Source: Oxyruncus cristatus (lineage: Eukaryota > Chordata > Aves > Passeriformes > Cotingidae). Taken from it: DNA of 64,000 nt. Position numbers and translations under genes: made by a program. The notes beneath the pieces were generated by a model. It was given only the letters and a program-made list of their open reading frames with translations, was not told the origin of the DNA and did not search any database. How positions within the stretch are numbered: the stretch's first letter is position 1; every line of letters starts with the position of its first letter. The stretch is taken from assembly GCA_013399855.1 (NCBI GenBank), contig VXAY01004360.1, positions 1,575,320 through 1,639,319 of the forward strand, written 5' to 3'. Positions 24,878 to 38,520 of this stretch are shown one piece after another.

Positions 24878-26362
24878 CTCTGCCTAGAGCAGGATGGAAG
24901 GCAGACTATGGTTTCACTTTTTATTGTCGACAGGGAAAGCCATAAAGTGTAGTTTTCCAAAGCAAGATCAGCATCTAGAGACCAAGTGGGAAGGTGTCAT
25001 ATGAGAAAATATTAATAGATGAGAACAAAGGGAATTGATAAATTCAGCAGTGTAGTCGCCTCTTAATATAAAATGCATTTTATGAATCCATGTGTGCAAA
25101 GCACGTGCATTTTGGCCATTGTATGATGCCTGGAAGATGGATATGTAAAAACTTATGGCTCCATGTCTTAGTTCAGCATGGCTTTCAGGCAAAAGTCCAC
25201 CTTTCCACGCAGATATCATTCCTGTTGACTTTAACAGTCCCTGTGTGCATATAGGGTGAACATGACCTTGGCTGCTTTGAGGAGTGTAAGTCCAGTTTGT
25301 TGTAAAAAGTGCATTATCATGCTTCCTTGTGGCTAAAACACAGTAACATCTTATCACATAAGGGTGATTCATAACTTATGAAGGCCAAAAGACTTCTGTG
25401 TTTTTTCCAATTTAGCTTCCTACAGGGCAGACTCTGAACCAGGTTTTCAAAGCATGAAACACCTTTTAAACTCCAAAACTGTAGCAAAAGTCTACAGTGT
25501 AAGGGAAATATTTTGGTTCTATCTGCGAAGGAAGGACTGGGTAATGTGGCTCTATACGTGGTGTCTGCAGGACTGCATGCAGCTGCAGGCCCCTGGTGCT
25601 GTATTTCTGAGGATTTTCTTACAAAAAAGCAATTCCTGCACAGTGAGCAACTGACCCTTTTAATTGTAAACTTCTGTTTACTGTTGCCATGGGTGTTTTT
25701 CCTATTTGAACTACAGCTTAATGGTTCAGGAATCTCTCATGCACAGGTTAAGATCTGCTTTCTTTCTATTGAATTAAAGAGACCAAGGTCCAGCTGTTTT
25801 CCTCTGGTATGACACTGCAGAAGCCTCTGTAAGTGAGCTCCGCTCACCCATGTGATGGTCTGATGATCCCAGGGTGGATTTGTATTTTTTTCCATCACTG
25901 GGAAAAAGTAATTGCACATTTAGCTGTCTTCGTAAATAACAGGTTCCTTTCTCACAGAAGTCTTCTGTTTGTAAGTTTATTAAACTGAATTTTAAATAGT
26001 ATCTGGGAAGTAACCCAATTTACAGACAGATTAGTATTTTGTGAGCAAGGCTTGTCACTGGTTTTGTTCTGAACAATTTTGCTGGGAAATTATTCTGGTT
26101 TATGAGGGTATGAAACCAATTAACATGCTGCCCCTGTGGTAGCCTAACTTACCACAGTATTATTATCTACAGCTCACCAGTAATTCTCATACTAGGCAGT
26201 AAATAAGTACAAAGTAGACTTGAGTATGGTAATGGTCAAGCACTAAAGAAAATTCTGCTTCATCCCACTCTTTTAATTTCTTAAATGTCATAGCTCCTTG
26301 GTACTTAAGTTTTGTGTCCTGTTTTAAAGAAATTATCTTTCCTTCCTGAACTGTGGACACAG

Positions 26363-26420
26363 TGTTGTTTGGAGCAGAAGCAGCGAAAAGCCTTCTGGAA
26401 AGTGAAATGAAAAATAACAA
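26363..26420 (+). other. Candidate exon (unproven), phase 1 to 2
   Basis: It lies between TGTGGACACAG and a strong donor, AACAA/GTGAGT. Its 58 nt are open in one frame only, starting with 2 nt of a codon and reading LFGAEAAKSLLESEMKNN. The start phase matches the candidates upstream. The acceptor tract is weak and no homology is recognised, so it may be a pseudo-exon. Confidence 0.15.
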
Positions 26421-26841
26421 GTGAGTTTAATTTGATCTTTATTGAACTGAAAGTGTGAGAGTTTTCCATCTCCTCCATGAGGCCCTGTTCTCACAATGAT
26501 GGCATGGTACCAACCAGTGGTATATTTGACCAGTCCAACCTTGGATTAGGTGTTGGATATGATTTTGAGTGCCAGGGTGCTTTACTGAAGGACCAGTGTC
26601 TATTAATATATGTGGATGTGTATAGGAAGCTTCTACACAAATATCAGGAGCAACACAAAAATAAGTTTTTACAAGCTAAAGTCACAAGTAAAGCACATTG
26701 TCCTCTAAAATCAGCTAGGTATCATCATAGTTGGTGGAAAGCAGTAGACAGGCAAGATATACAAAAAATTATGTAGGGGATTTGCTTTGTTCCACCTCCT
26801 CAGATGAAAACAGTGGTTAATTCACCACCTTCCTAGGATAT

Positions 26842-27020
26842 TGTGCTGGTTCTGTCTGGGATAGAGTTGTCTTTGTTCATAGGTCAAGGCTATCTGTACT
26901 TTGGAAAGCACTGCATTTCTCCATGCTGGATAAAACTCTCAGTGCTACTGTGCTACCAGAGGTGCAGTGCCCGTTTTTCCCCAAGTGGGCTGTACAGCAC
27001 TGTACCTGCTGAGCACTTCC
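26842..27020 (+). mobile_element. Possible LTR fragment of an avian ERV
   Basis: The first 40 or so bases (TGTGCTGGTTCTGTCTGGGA, then TAGAGTT...TCTTTGTTCATAG) resemble the start of a common avian ERVL-type LTR that I recall as beginning TGTGCTGGTTTTGGCTGGGA. Downstream similarity is patchy and the 3' boundary is a guess. No viral open frame is present. The family assignment needs a repeat-library search. Confidence 0.4.
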
Positions 27021-30000
27021 CCAACAATCAGTGCCAGGTGGCAGCAGTGTTTGGATGCAGATCCCTGAGCAGGCTGTCTCAGAGGGAGCTCAGCTGCATC
27101 TACAGGAGTTCCTGCGAAGTGTATGGGCTGTAGCATGGAGACCCTCTCCTATCCTCAAAGACACCCATCTGCAGGTAGGGGTCTCCGGAAACTTGAACTT
27201 CTTCAGGTTCAAGTAATAACATGACAAGGGGGTTAACAAATAAAGGGAGAAAATAATTTTCTTCTTATTATTTTATTCTTCTGTCATCTGATTCACATAC
27301 TTTGAAGACACTAATTTTATGAAACCAGAAAAAAAAAAAACATACGTAACCCCTTTTGGGAAGAGATAAGGCTCACTTAGCCTTCAATCAAGGGAGGGAG
27401 AAGGAAATCTATCAACTGGTGAAACTTGTTTCCATTGTTTTTCTTTATAGTTACAATCCTGATTTGTAGTAGAGCTGTTTCAGAACACCTTCACCTTGAA
27501 CTGCATCAATGGTTAGTGCAATGCACAGGTCAAACTCGCCTCTAAATGGCAGATATTAGGTAGTGAGGGCCACCACAAACTGCTTTCTGTTTTGTTGGCT
27601 GTCCTTGGAGTTTTGGTTTGGAGTTTTTCTTAAGCTGTAGAAAATGACTGTTTTAATGTTCCAGCCTTTCCAAATCCTCAACAAAAGATCAGAACATGCT
27701 TAAAAATCTTTCTGCACATTCAGTCACTATGAGTAAAAGAAACGTATTGAACAAGACACGGTCTAACTTTCTTATTGTTTAACTGAAAGTCTAGGACTCA
27801 AAACTCTCAAAGTTCAACATTGTCATTCTTTTTCTCTCTCGAGTGGTCCTATGAGGTAGTGAGTCACCGTACATAAAAATTCTCCCTTTTATTGAACTGT
27901 TTGGAAAATGTGGCAGTGCATTACCCTAAATACTTACTTGTTTCAAGAAACAAAATGAACGAGCCTCCCTAAACTAGCTCTTCCTCTGAGCCAGACAATA
28001 AGCAAATGAAAAAAGTTGCCTATGAAAGGAGGCTCCCTGGGTTTAAAAGCCAGCTGTGATGAAAAGAGCAAGCACTGGCTCCTTGCAAGCCACTGTTGTC
28101 TCAGAGAGGAGGGCAGAAGGGGTCAGCACTGCAGGGACCTGGCAGATGGCACTCTACCGACTGCATCTGTTGTGTGCCAGGAAGAAGGAAAGTGATGAGC
28201 ACCAGGGTGTGCAACCCCCTTACCCCACTGCCTTCACCATTCTCTCAGCACAGGAGATGTGTTGCCATGATTTGTCTTGTTTAATGGGATACACTCCTGG
28301 GACTGCAGTCCAAATATTGCCAGCCAAAGGGAAATAACATTAAAGGTTAAGAGTGCAGAAAATAGTTAGGTCACTTGCAATTTAATTCAATTTGGAAAGG
28401 GAGAACAAAGTCCAGAAGTTTCCAGACTGGAAGGACTGTTTTGCTGTTTTTATGGGCAAGCTTGGATTTCTGAGATATTTTAATTTTTTTCTCTTTAATG
28501 AAATATTTGCTTCTGGTGTTTAGTGATTATACTTTTATAACCATTAAACTGGATGGAACCTGCTTAGACTCTGTATACTGAAAGTGTGGGAATCCAGAAT
28601 CAATCATTTAGGATTCAGAGCTGATGCAGAGGGATTGTGAGTTTTACTTTATTTTTTATTTATATCATACCTGTAAAGAGATAAGTGCATGTACTGTACT
28701 ACTCATTGCCACTCATTATGGAAGTTGCTGAAGCTCCCCATCATCACCAAATCTCTAGCACTACCAGCTTAGTCCTGACATTGTCTTCACAAGGCTAAGA
28801 AGTATATCAGCTGGGTTATAAAGGGTGTCAATAGAGGGATTAAATCATACTGGAAGTCTCTTGCAGAGCCATTAACTGGATTCATCTTGAGGCCTGAGGT
28901 GTCAAACCTGTTTTCTCAGTGCTCTGCCTTTGAAGCCACTTTCACCTGAATTGCTTATGAAAAAGTTGTCCACTTGCCACTTTTAACAACGTGAACTCTC
29001 TACCTGGTGAAGCTGGGGAAACCACCTAATGATGAGGCAGGGGAAACAGAAGTACTAGCCAAATAAATACACAGGGCAACAAAACTGAAAGACATCCTTC
29101 CTCCCCCAAACTTAGAGCTGGCAGTCAGAAGAAGGTCATGAATGTGTTTCTCCTGTCTCCACCGTATCTAGACTGCAGTGCTCCTACAAAGCGTAGAAGT
29201 CTGCAGGATAAGGCAGTATAACACTATCCTTATTATTGTCTATGCCTGCATTGCTGGCTTTGGCTCACCATTGAGTTACTATGCCCTGAAGGAGACAAGA
29301 TAACCCCTTATGTCTTTACAAATTAAAAAAATCTTACATTTACCTAAACCACTACTTGCTGTTTCACCTGTGAGTGTGTGTGTTTGGTTAGCCAGTGTGT
29401 AGTATCTTCCCCCACCACTCTAACAGGACAGTATGTATGAGCCCTAAGAAGAAATCAGGGAACCTAAAGCACCTTTTACATATCTCCCTGGGAATACTAT
29501 CTTTGAATGTGCTTGTTTGCTACAGGCTGAAGTGCAACATACATGCTTTAGTTCATTTCACCACAACAAAAATATTCAGAGGGACTGAAAATATAGAACA
29601 GTCTCCTCACAGCTCTTTATTAAATATGGGGGTCTCAAGTGATTTCTTTCAAGTTTTTTAGTAGTTTTGAGATAATTCTGATACCTTCTACTGATTGCAC
29701 ATGCAAATAGCTTGGGGATTCTTTGCCAAAGTTGCTTTTGAATGGTGTGGGTTTAGCAACGTGTGGGGTTTAACTGCCTTCTAATATGAGACTATTGCTT
29801 AAAACTTTGCCATTTTTTTGAGAGCAGTGATTACAAAGACTTCAGAGAAGACAGTACCAGCTTGGTTGGGGCTTAGCATTTACTTGTTGAGTTTAGTTTA
29901 TAACCTTGGTTTGCAAAACTACTCTGAAGCAAACTGTTTTCAAGTCGCCATTTTCCGGGAATGGAGGAAGGACCAGAAAGCAGATTTAAAAATTTATGTA

Positions 30001-30800
30001 TGTTTCCTTTAATCTTGTTAAGCAAAACACAGGAGCCCTGTGCTGACACCTTGTAACCAGAACTTGAAACGAGCCATCAACAGAAAATCAAGTTGTCTAG
30101 AGTGTCGCTAGAAGAACGATTACAGAAACTCTGCCATATGAAATAACCCAGAGACTAGGTTGGGCTGAGTGGTACAGCTGAACAAAAGTTGCTAAGTCCA
30201 CAAGGAAGGTATTTTGCCTTTGTGCTTTCAGCAAATACCTTCTTGGTGCGCACCCTATTGGCCTCCAGGTATTGTATAAAAGCTTGCTGCCATTTGGCTG
30301 GAGACATTAATTGCAGTTATTCACAACTTAGTGCACAATAATAGTATTTTCTGGGGTTTGAGTGGGTTTTAGTTTTGTGTCCCAATATCCCTGCCTTATA
30401 CTTTTGACAAAATCCTTTGGATTACCATGATTTTAAAACTTGAGTGATTAGATTTTAGGCTGCAGCTCAAGCACTATTAACAATGGCTTTAAAACAATAA
30501 ATTCTAAGAGGAATTTTTGTGTCTTTTTCTGCATAAAAGTTTAAAAGAAGAATACATAAGCATATAGAAACCACTATCTGTTGCATTAAATGAAGAAAAT
30601 GAACAGCTAAGGATTTTTAGAGCAGATACTTCATTCTGAGTTTCTGTATTTGGTGCAAAAGTTTCAAGTGGACACATGTGAAAAGCTGAAATAACCCTTG
30701 CCCTGTTCAGATGTTTCATTTACCACCATTTTTGATACCAGACAACCACAGCACAATGTGATTGGATACTACTTCCATATTACTTGCTTGGATTTATAAA
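27021..30800. other. Non-coding stretch, no gene seen
   Basis: No recognisable exon, RNA gene or repeat beyond short homopolymers (for example about 12 A near 27331). Confidence 0.55.
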
Positions 30801-31438
30801 TCACAGAATCACATGGGTTGGAAAGGACCTCTGAGCTCATCAAGTCCAATCCTTGATCCTCTATCACCGTGGCTACTAGACTATGGCACTGAGTGCCACA
30901 TCCAGTCTCATCTTAAAAACTTCCAGGGACGGAGAAGCTACCACTTCCCTGGGCAGCCCATTCCAATGTCTGATTACCCTCTCTGTAAAGAACTTCTTTC
31001 TAATATCCAACCTAAACCTCCCCTGGCACAGCTTAAGACAATGCCCTCTTGTCTTACTGCTGGTTGCCTGGGAGAAGAGACCAACCCCCACCTGGCTACA
31101 ACCTCCTCTCAGGGAGTTGTAGAGAGTGATGAGGTCTCCCCTGAGCCTTCTCTTCTCCAGGCTAAACAACCCCAGCTCCCTCAGACTCTCCTCATAGGAC
31201 TTGTGCTCAAGTCCCTTCACCAGCCTGGTTGCTCTTCTCTGGACCTGCTCCAGCACCTCAATATCCCTCCTGAACTGAGGGGCCCAGAACTGGACATATC
31301 ACTCCAGGTGTGGCCTCACCAGCGCTGAGTACAGGGGCAGAATCACTTCCCTGTTCCTGCTGCCACACTGTTCCTGATCCAGGCCAGGATGCCATTGGCC
31401 TTCTTGGCCACCTGGGCACACTGCTGGCTCATGTTCAG
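30801..31438 (-). mobile_element. CR1 LINE, 5'-truncated, ORF2 C-terminus
   Basis: The reverse complement of a CR1 3' end begins at 30801 (TCACAGAATCACATGGGTTGG). The minus-strand frame from about 31256 down to 30876 encodes the C-terminal part of the CR1 ORF2 reverse transcriptase protein, including [28 protein letters not shown] and [19 protein letters not shown], and ends at its natural stop. Upstream the frame is broken. An in-frame TGA lies at 31299-31301, where the related copy at 35.8 kb reads a sense codon. A 1-nt loss nearby shifts the frame between the RNSVA and [17 protein letters not shown] blocks. The element is inactive. The endonuclease and RT core are missing by 5' truncation. 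Confidence 0.95.
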
Positions 31439-34400
31439 AGCATGGTATCCTTGTTACAATCAGGTAGCTGCTAGCCTTCATTAATGCTGTCCTGCTCTGA
31501 GCAGAGAATGGGAGGGAGAACCTGCCAAAATCAGGGATTGACTGGCAGAGGGAGGTGAAAAGATTGATGAACACCAGGAGTATGGGCAGATGAGTATTTC
31601 TGATGATAAGAGCAAGACCATGTGAATTTTTCCACAATAAAGGGAGCTGGAAACAGACGAGGGATCTGAGGAAAAAAATTCTGCTGCTGCAGTAGTAGGA
31701 CTGATGCTAGCAACAGCACTCAGCATGACCTTGATAGAAGCAAGCACATCTTTTAAATCCACTGATAGTTTACTCTCATAATTCCCATTGGCAAAACCAT
31801 GACTGCTTCCCCGGCACAAACCCAGATGCATACTGTGTGACTTGAGGTAAATCACCAAGCCTTTCCCAGCTCTGGTTGTCTGTGTGCAACAGCTGCCTTT
31901 GGAAAATGCCAGGAGAGCCTTGCTTGGAGAGTATAGTGAAAGGGATGGTGAAGTTCTAGTATTTGATGTAAAACATCAATGAATGATGACAACAAAACCC
32001 TGTCGGTGGTCTGCTCCTCACCAACTTCAGGGCAGGGTACAAACCCTCCAGATTTAGATATCTGCATCTGTGCTCCCATTCTTTATATAAAAGGCTTTCC
32101 CAATTGTGATAGCTGATGAGCTTTTTAACATGCCATTTACAGAATGAGCCCTATTTCTTGAAATTGCTGTTAATGAATGAAGTGGATTATTTGGCAATCC
32201 CATCCACATGGAAACTGATTAAAAAGCAAATATCCTTGAAGGTCTGTTTGGTTGGATCTGTAGGTTCCTCACCTGAATCAAGACCAACAGCTAATGCACA
32301 AAAATTAATTTGACCTGATTTACACTTCATAATTCTGTAGTGACTCACTAATTAAATCTCACAATTCCAAGTGCACCCCCTGGCTACTCATAAATATCTC
32401 AGAGGGTTAAAAAAAATGTAGGTAGTAGTCTTTGAGAAAGATAATGTCAGCCTATCTTTTAGAATCTTTATTTGCTAAATGCTGGAACTATGGTGTCTGT
32501 TTCCAAATACTTGGAAAATACTTCTACAAATAGTGAATGAGTCATGTTTTTCATCTTTCATCTCTAGGTAACTCATGCTGACATAGTGCTTCATCTCCCT
32601 CTGTCCCTAAAATGCTCTTGCTTTCTCCTCATTCATGACTTATTTTTCTGCTCCTTGCACTCGTTAGTTCACCTGAAAGTGTTGTTTCATTGTTAATATT
32701 TATTTCCTTACATACAAAATAAACTGTTTCAATCTTCCACTTTCAAATTAATGCTTGCTTTGTTATCTCTCAGTGAGCCTAGTTTGTGCTCTCATTTTTC
32801 AGGTTTCTGTTATGTTTATTTCTCATACTATCATCTCAGTGGGCTTAGTCTACCTTTTAATTTCTTTGTTAAAAGTTCCTTCTGCTGCTGCTTTTCAAAG
32901 GTTAGGCAGGGCTAGAAGAAGAATTTGGGAGTTTATAAATTAAATAATGATTTTTACCTCTGAGTGTGATCTTCAAAAATGTCTAGCCTGTAAGTTTCCC
33001 ACACAGTGTGGAGATGGACAGTAGCAGGTTTATTTGCAATTGAGACAGTGCTGTATCTTTTTACTTCATCTTTGCACCCTGTCTTCTTCCCCCATTTCCT
33101 TTCTGGAAGACATCCTGATGTTAAAATAAAGTCTCATGCTCTAAGGCTTCATCTGGCTGCCCACAGGGATTAGGAAGGATATTTATGCTTTCTAGGGGTG
33201 GTTTTCACCTTTTTTTGACTCCTCAAGGGCAGGACACTGTTCTAGATGAGAGACTTGATAGAGTAGATAGTAGAGGGAGTTCTCATTCTAAGATTCCTGT
33301 CTAGTGTCTCATATTCTTATATTCCACGTGAAACTGCTGATCAGATTTGGATCTGCCAGGGGAAAAAATTATTCTTCTGATGGCTCAGCTGAGACCTGGA
33401 AATCAACTTGATTTTCTCTCAGGATAGGTATGCGGATCACCTGCAAAGAATGTGTGGTTGTACCACACCTGTAGTTGCAAGGTTTTGAGTTCCATCTTCT
33501 CTTCCTGCTCGTAGTCTTGCAGCATGCAGATAGCTTGGTTGACTGAAGAATCAATTGCTTCGTTATAGCCAAAATTGTCATTCTCAACTGAAAGGGCAGT
33601 AGTGAAATTTAATGTCAGGAGGTTGCATAGATCAACTTGTGGTCTCTTCTAGCTTTGGATACTATGAAATCTCCCTCCAAAACTGATGCCATTGTTACTC
33701 CATAGGTTTGCTGGCAAGGAGAGGATTTCAAGGCAAGCATCCAGCACCCACCCACAGATTGTGTTGGCTTTGAGCCTGGCAGCTTGAGTCCCTTCCAAAA
33801 TGTATCCAGGATCTTCTAGTTAGGAATGCAGCATATTGCTGGTTGTGACACAGATACAGCTGAGTTTACTCCATGTCTTATCTGTAACCTTTTAACGTTT
33901 TCACATGGCTCAGTCATTTGCAGGAGCTTTTGTAAACCTGAAAACAGAAAACAGAATGGACTTCGTGCAGCTACTGCTGTTTTCCCTGATTTAAGATGTT
34001 CCCGGTCTTGCCTCTGGATATCCTTCATGTTACTTTCAAACCTCCAAGGGTCTGCTGTTGTTGCTTTCTGGCCCGCACCCTTCATTTTTCTGGGCAAACC
34101 TCCCTCTAGTCTGTTGATGTCGTTCCTAATTGCCCAAAGGAATCATTGCTGAGCAATGTGAGGCATTTCCTTCCCTCTTATTAAAAGGCACCAAAATAAA
34201 ACTTAGTCTTTCACAGCAGTGGCTAAATCAACCACATCTTAACATTGTGTTATGGCTACAGCATTTTGGACTGTTACTGTAAAGTAAAAAGGTGTTTCAG
34301 ATTAGGTTTTCATTAGTCTCTCCTGCTCAGTGACTTTCATGTGCACTGAATGTACATGCATAGAGGCTCAGTGAAGTCTTTCTCTACCCTAGTATTCCCC

Positions 34401-35280
34401 GGACAAAAAAATCACTTGTGCCAAGATCTTGTCATTATGGCATGGCAAACACTGGGAGGAGACCACTGTGTTACTGTTTACATGGGGCAGATGTTGCTCC
34501 TAAACTGCAGTGAAGAAAAGTCAACTGAAAATGGTGTTTTCAAGGTACTTAATCTGTGTCCCCTGTACTGACCACTTGCTTTTTTTTTTTTTTTTTCCCA
34601 GAGTTAGCTTGGACTAACCCAGAACAGAGGTCTGTTGTGCTAGTTTGTCATAGTGCTTTAATGTAAAACAGTAGACTGTCCTTCCTGCAAAGTCCTGACA
34701 AGAAAACTGGTAAATACATAGTCTAAATGAAGTCTAAAAAAAAATAATAAAGCTAGCTTCAGGCAACTGCTGCTTCATAGTGACACAACTCAATGCTCTT
34801 CTTAATGAAAGAGAATAAAAAATTTAGTAAAATTCTAGTGAATTTTAAGGAAATGTATGGTGGTTGCTGAACACAGTCTGCTCTCATCACTCTCTCAGCT
34901 CCTGGGTTCTGCTAGTTTGGCAGAGATAAAAGCTCAGGGATGGATTGTTGATTAAATAGATTTTGTAGTACTATTAGAAAGGTGCATTAGTCTTTATAAG
35001 TCCTTGAAAATTAGCTTTTGTGGGTGTTAGCACTTTCCTACAGCCAGATGCTTTGATTAATTACACCCTCTCATAAAACTTCTCCATGAAAAAGAATCAT
35101 GTTCTTGACAACTAGTTAGTAACGGAAGGTCAGTAAACTGGAAGGAGGAGTCCTGAGATTCCTCTCAGTGTAGTGGTTAGTGATAATGAATCTCCCAAAG
35201 GTTAAATTCATTTTCAGATGGGAGTTTGGGATTGCTCTTTGTAATAATAACTCTGACCCACGAAAATGCCAACAAGATTA
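31439..35280. other. Non-coding stretch, no gene seen
   Basis: Unique sequence between the two CR1 copies. Short frames near 31481-31858 are not supported as genes. A poly-T tract lies at about 34580-34597. Confidence 0.55.
33620..33672 (+). mobile_element. Degenerate CR1 3' end, plus strand
   Basis: AGGTTGCATAGATCAACTTG, then TGGTCTCTTCTAGCTTTGGA and TACTATGAAATCT, align in order with the avian CR1 3' end pattern (AGGTTGGACTAGATGATCTC..., GGTCCCTTCCAACC, TTCTATGA). Many mismatches suggest an old insertion. Confidence 0.35.
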
Positions 35281-36880
35281 CAGAATCATTTACAGAATTT
35301 CATTTATGTTGAAAAAGACCTCTGAGATCACCAAGTCAAACCTTTGACAGATCACCCCTTTGTCAACTAGACCGTGACACGAAGTACCACATCCAGTCAT
35401 TTCTTGAACACCTCCAGGGACGGTGACTCCACCACCTCCCTGGGCAGTCTATTCCAATATTCAACAACTATTTTCATGAAGAAATTCCTCATGATGTCCA
35501 ACCTGAACCTTCCCTGGCACAACTTGAGACTATGGCCTCTTATCCTGTCACTAGTTGCTTGAGAGAAGAGGCTGACCCCTGCCTTGCTACAACCTCCTTT
35601 CAGGTAGTTTTGGAGAGCGATACGGTTTCCCCCAAGCCTCCTTTTCCCTAGGCTAAACACCCCTAGCTCCTTCAGCTGCTCCTCATAGGACTTACTCTCT
35701 AGACCCTTCTCCAGCTCTATTGCCCTTCTCTGGACAACCTCCAACACTTTAATGTCTTTCTTGTAGTGAGAGGCCCAGAACTGGACACAGGATTCGAGGT
35801 ACAGCCTCACCAGTGCAGAATACAGAGGGACAATCACTTCCCTGCTCCTGTTGACCACACTGTTGCTGATAGAGGCCAGGATGCCATTGGCCTTCTTGAC
35901 CACCTGGGGACTCTGCTGGCTCATGTTTAGCTGTCTGACTGACCAGCACCCCGAAGTATTTTTCTGCTGGGCAACTTTCCAGCCACTCTTCCCCCAGCCT
36001 GTAGCACTGCGCGGGGTTATTGTGGCCAAAGCATAGGACCTGGCAACTGGCCTTGTTGAACGTCATACCGTTGGCCTCAGCCCATCAGTCCAGCCTGTCC
36101 AGATCCCTCTGCACAGCCTTCCTACCCTCCAGCAGAACAACACCCCACCCAACTTGGTGTTGTCTGTGAACTGACTGAGAATGCACTCAGTCCCCTTGTC
36201 CAGATCATCAATAAAGGTATTAAACAGCACCAGGCCCAACACTGAGCCCTGGGGAACACCGCTAATGACTGCCGACTGGATATGGCACCAGTCACCACCA
36301 CTTCCTGGGCTCAGCCATCCAGCCAGTTTCTAACCCAGCAAAGAGTGCACCTGTCCAAGCCATGGGCTGGCAGCTTCTCCAGGAGAATGCCATGTGAGAC
36401 AGTGTCAAAACTTTTTCTGAAGTCCAGGTAGACTATAGCCATAGCCTTTTCCTGATCCACTAGTTGGATTACCTGTTCATAAAAGGAGATCACATTGGTC
36501 AGGTAGGACCTACCTATCCTAAATCCATGCTGGCTGGGCCTTATCCCTTGGTCGTCCTGTCCTGTATGTGCCATGTAATTGCACTCAAGATGATTTGTTC
36601 TATAACTTTGCCAGGCACTGAGGTTAGGCTGACAAGCCTGTAGTTTCCCAGATCTTCTTTCTGGTGCTTCTTGTGGATGGGTGTCACATTGGCCAACTTC
36701 CAGTCATCTGGGACCTCCCTGGTTAGCCAGGATTGCTGATAAATTATGGACAGTGACTTAGCGAGCCCTTCTATCACCTGCTTCAGTACCCTTGAATGAA
36801 TCCGGTCTTATAGATTTGTGTCTAAAGGGCTCAGCAGGTCACTAACTACTTCCTCCTGGATTACAGGGGGTTTATTCTGG
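35281..36880 (-). mobile_element. CR1 LINE, 5'-truncated, degenerate reverse transcriptase
   Basis: About 1.6 kb of CR1 on the minus strand. From 5' to 3' of the element: an RT N-terminal block at 36777-36541 (VPDDWKLANVTPIHKK, NYRLVSLTSVPGKV); fingers and palm at 36574-36311 (SQHGFRIGRS; motif A as [31 protein letters not shown]); motif C near 36159-36170, which reads [10 protein letters not shown] instead of the usual FADD-type sequence; then a 211-codon open stretch at 36029-35397 with the ORF2 C-terminus ([42 protein letters not shown]). The blocks lie in different frames, so the protein is broken, and the motif C change would by itself abolish catalysis. The CR1 3' tail lies at 35281. 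Long plus-strand frames over this region are antisense shadows. Confidence 0.96.
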
Positions 36881-38520
36881 GATGCTGAAGTCATCCCATC
36901 TGTGGAAACTCCATCTGCTCCTCACCAATAGCTTAGAGACTGGCAGGCCTGGACTGTGATTTAAGCACAGAAGCAGTGTTATGTCTTCTACTCTAGCTGG
37001 AAGGACTCTCACAAATGAATAAAGAGACTTAAATCTGCAAGCGATTTACCTTGTGTTTCTTTCACTGAAGATACTGAACAGGTTTGTTAATAATTTTTCA
37101 TTCCTGAGATGTGTGTTCAAAGTGTTCTTGCCCTCCTTTTAATATAAATTATTTGCAACCATTAATGCCCTACAGGCAACCAGAAAACCATCAGAGCACA
37201 GAAAAAGGTTTGAGCTGTGCTTGACAGAAATATCTCCCTGCACATGAAGTGAGACACCTTTTCTTAAGGGGTGAGGATTTCTGTATTGAGTCTTAGGACA
37301 TTAATAACTTGATTATTAGTCTGGTCGGTCTCAAGGTGAAATGCTATTGCTATTACCAGCCTTCTGAGATACCCATTCCAGTCTAGTTTTGTACCATTGC
37401 AGATTTTGATGTTCTACCCTTCAAAGGAAGTTGTTTTGGTATCTTTTTGCTCTTCCTTTGTTATTACTGAAAATAATAATTCAGTGTTACACCGCCAACA
37501 TGCAAACACGTGCTGCTTTTTGTGTTTGGTTCTAGAGTACTATGTTGATGCAAGCTGTTTTACATTAATTGTACGGTTTCAAATTGCCATTGGGGATTGC
37601 TGAAGGAATAGTCAGGAGAGTCTGTTGTGCCTCTGTCATAAGACTTTTGGTTCCTCCACCCTTTACAACTGGTCAGGAGCCATCCTTGCCTCTCATTCTT
37701 ATCCCTGGCATCTGTGCCTTCCCTCTCTGCTTTCCCAGAGTGCTTTTCCCAGTAGTGGAGTTGCCTTCACTGGAACATCCTTACAGGTTTTGGGTGGCAG
37801 GCTCACTAGAGTAGGGGTTTCACAATGCATGGGTTCTCACAGGCCCTCTTGAGCGCTACCATCATACAAATTATCAAGTGGCTTACACATCTTTACTCTC
37901 TTTTGTATGTTAGGAGGAAAAAATAGTCTTCACAGATCATTTTTGGGTATATATACATTATCTCCAGTTCAAATTCGAGAAAACCATGACAGCAGGGCAG
38001 ACAGATGTGGTTACCTACCTGCAAAATGGGCAGCAGACTGCTACTGTGTTAGCAGTGAAATTCAGTATTTGGTGTTTGTGGGAAAGGAGCCCCAAGTCTG
38101 GCATGGTTATGTGAAGAGCATGTAAAATGCAATTATCCCGAGCTTTAAAAGGGTCATTCATTGCAGATCTGGAGATGCTGGGGAGCTTGGGTTATGCTGT
38201 GTGTTCCTCCCATGTGCTGGAAGACAGGAGGTCCTGGTGGATTCTGTTGCCTTCAGCTGGGAGGGCAAAATACCTACCCTTTGTTGTTAAAGACAAAGGG
38301 ATTACCAGACTTTACCTCAGGTAATCACTTCTTGAAACAAGCCAAATCTCTAGTTATAATTTCTCAACTCATCCTTTTGGGCTGGTGTTTACTAACACAG
38401 CTCAGCTGTAACATCTTCAGTAGTGTCTGGAGTTATCAGGATGTTTTGGTCCCATTCATTTCAATCCTCTCTTTCATGAACATGCGCAGCACCTTCTGAT
38501 GCAGATAAAGATTCCCCAAA

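Noticed and set aside
30762..31328. 188-codon plus-strand open frame
   Set aside because: Antisense shadow of the minus-strand CR1 element.
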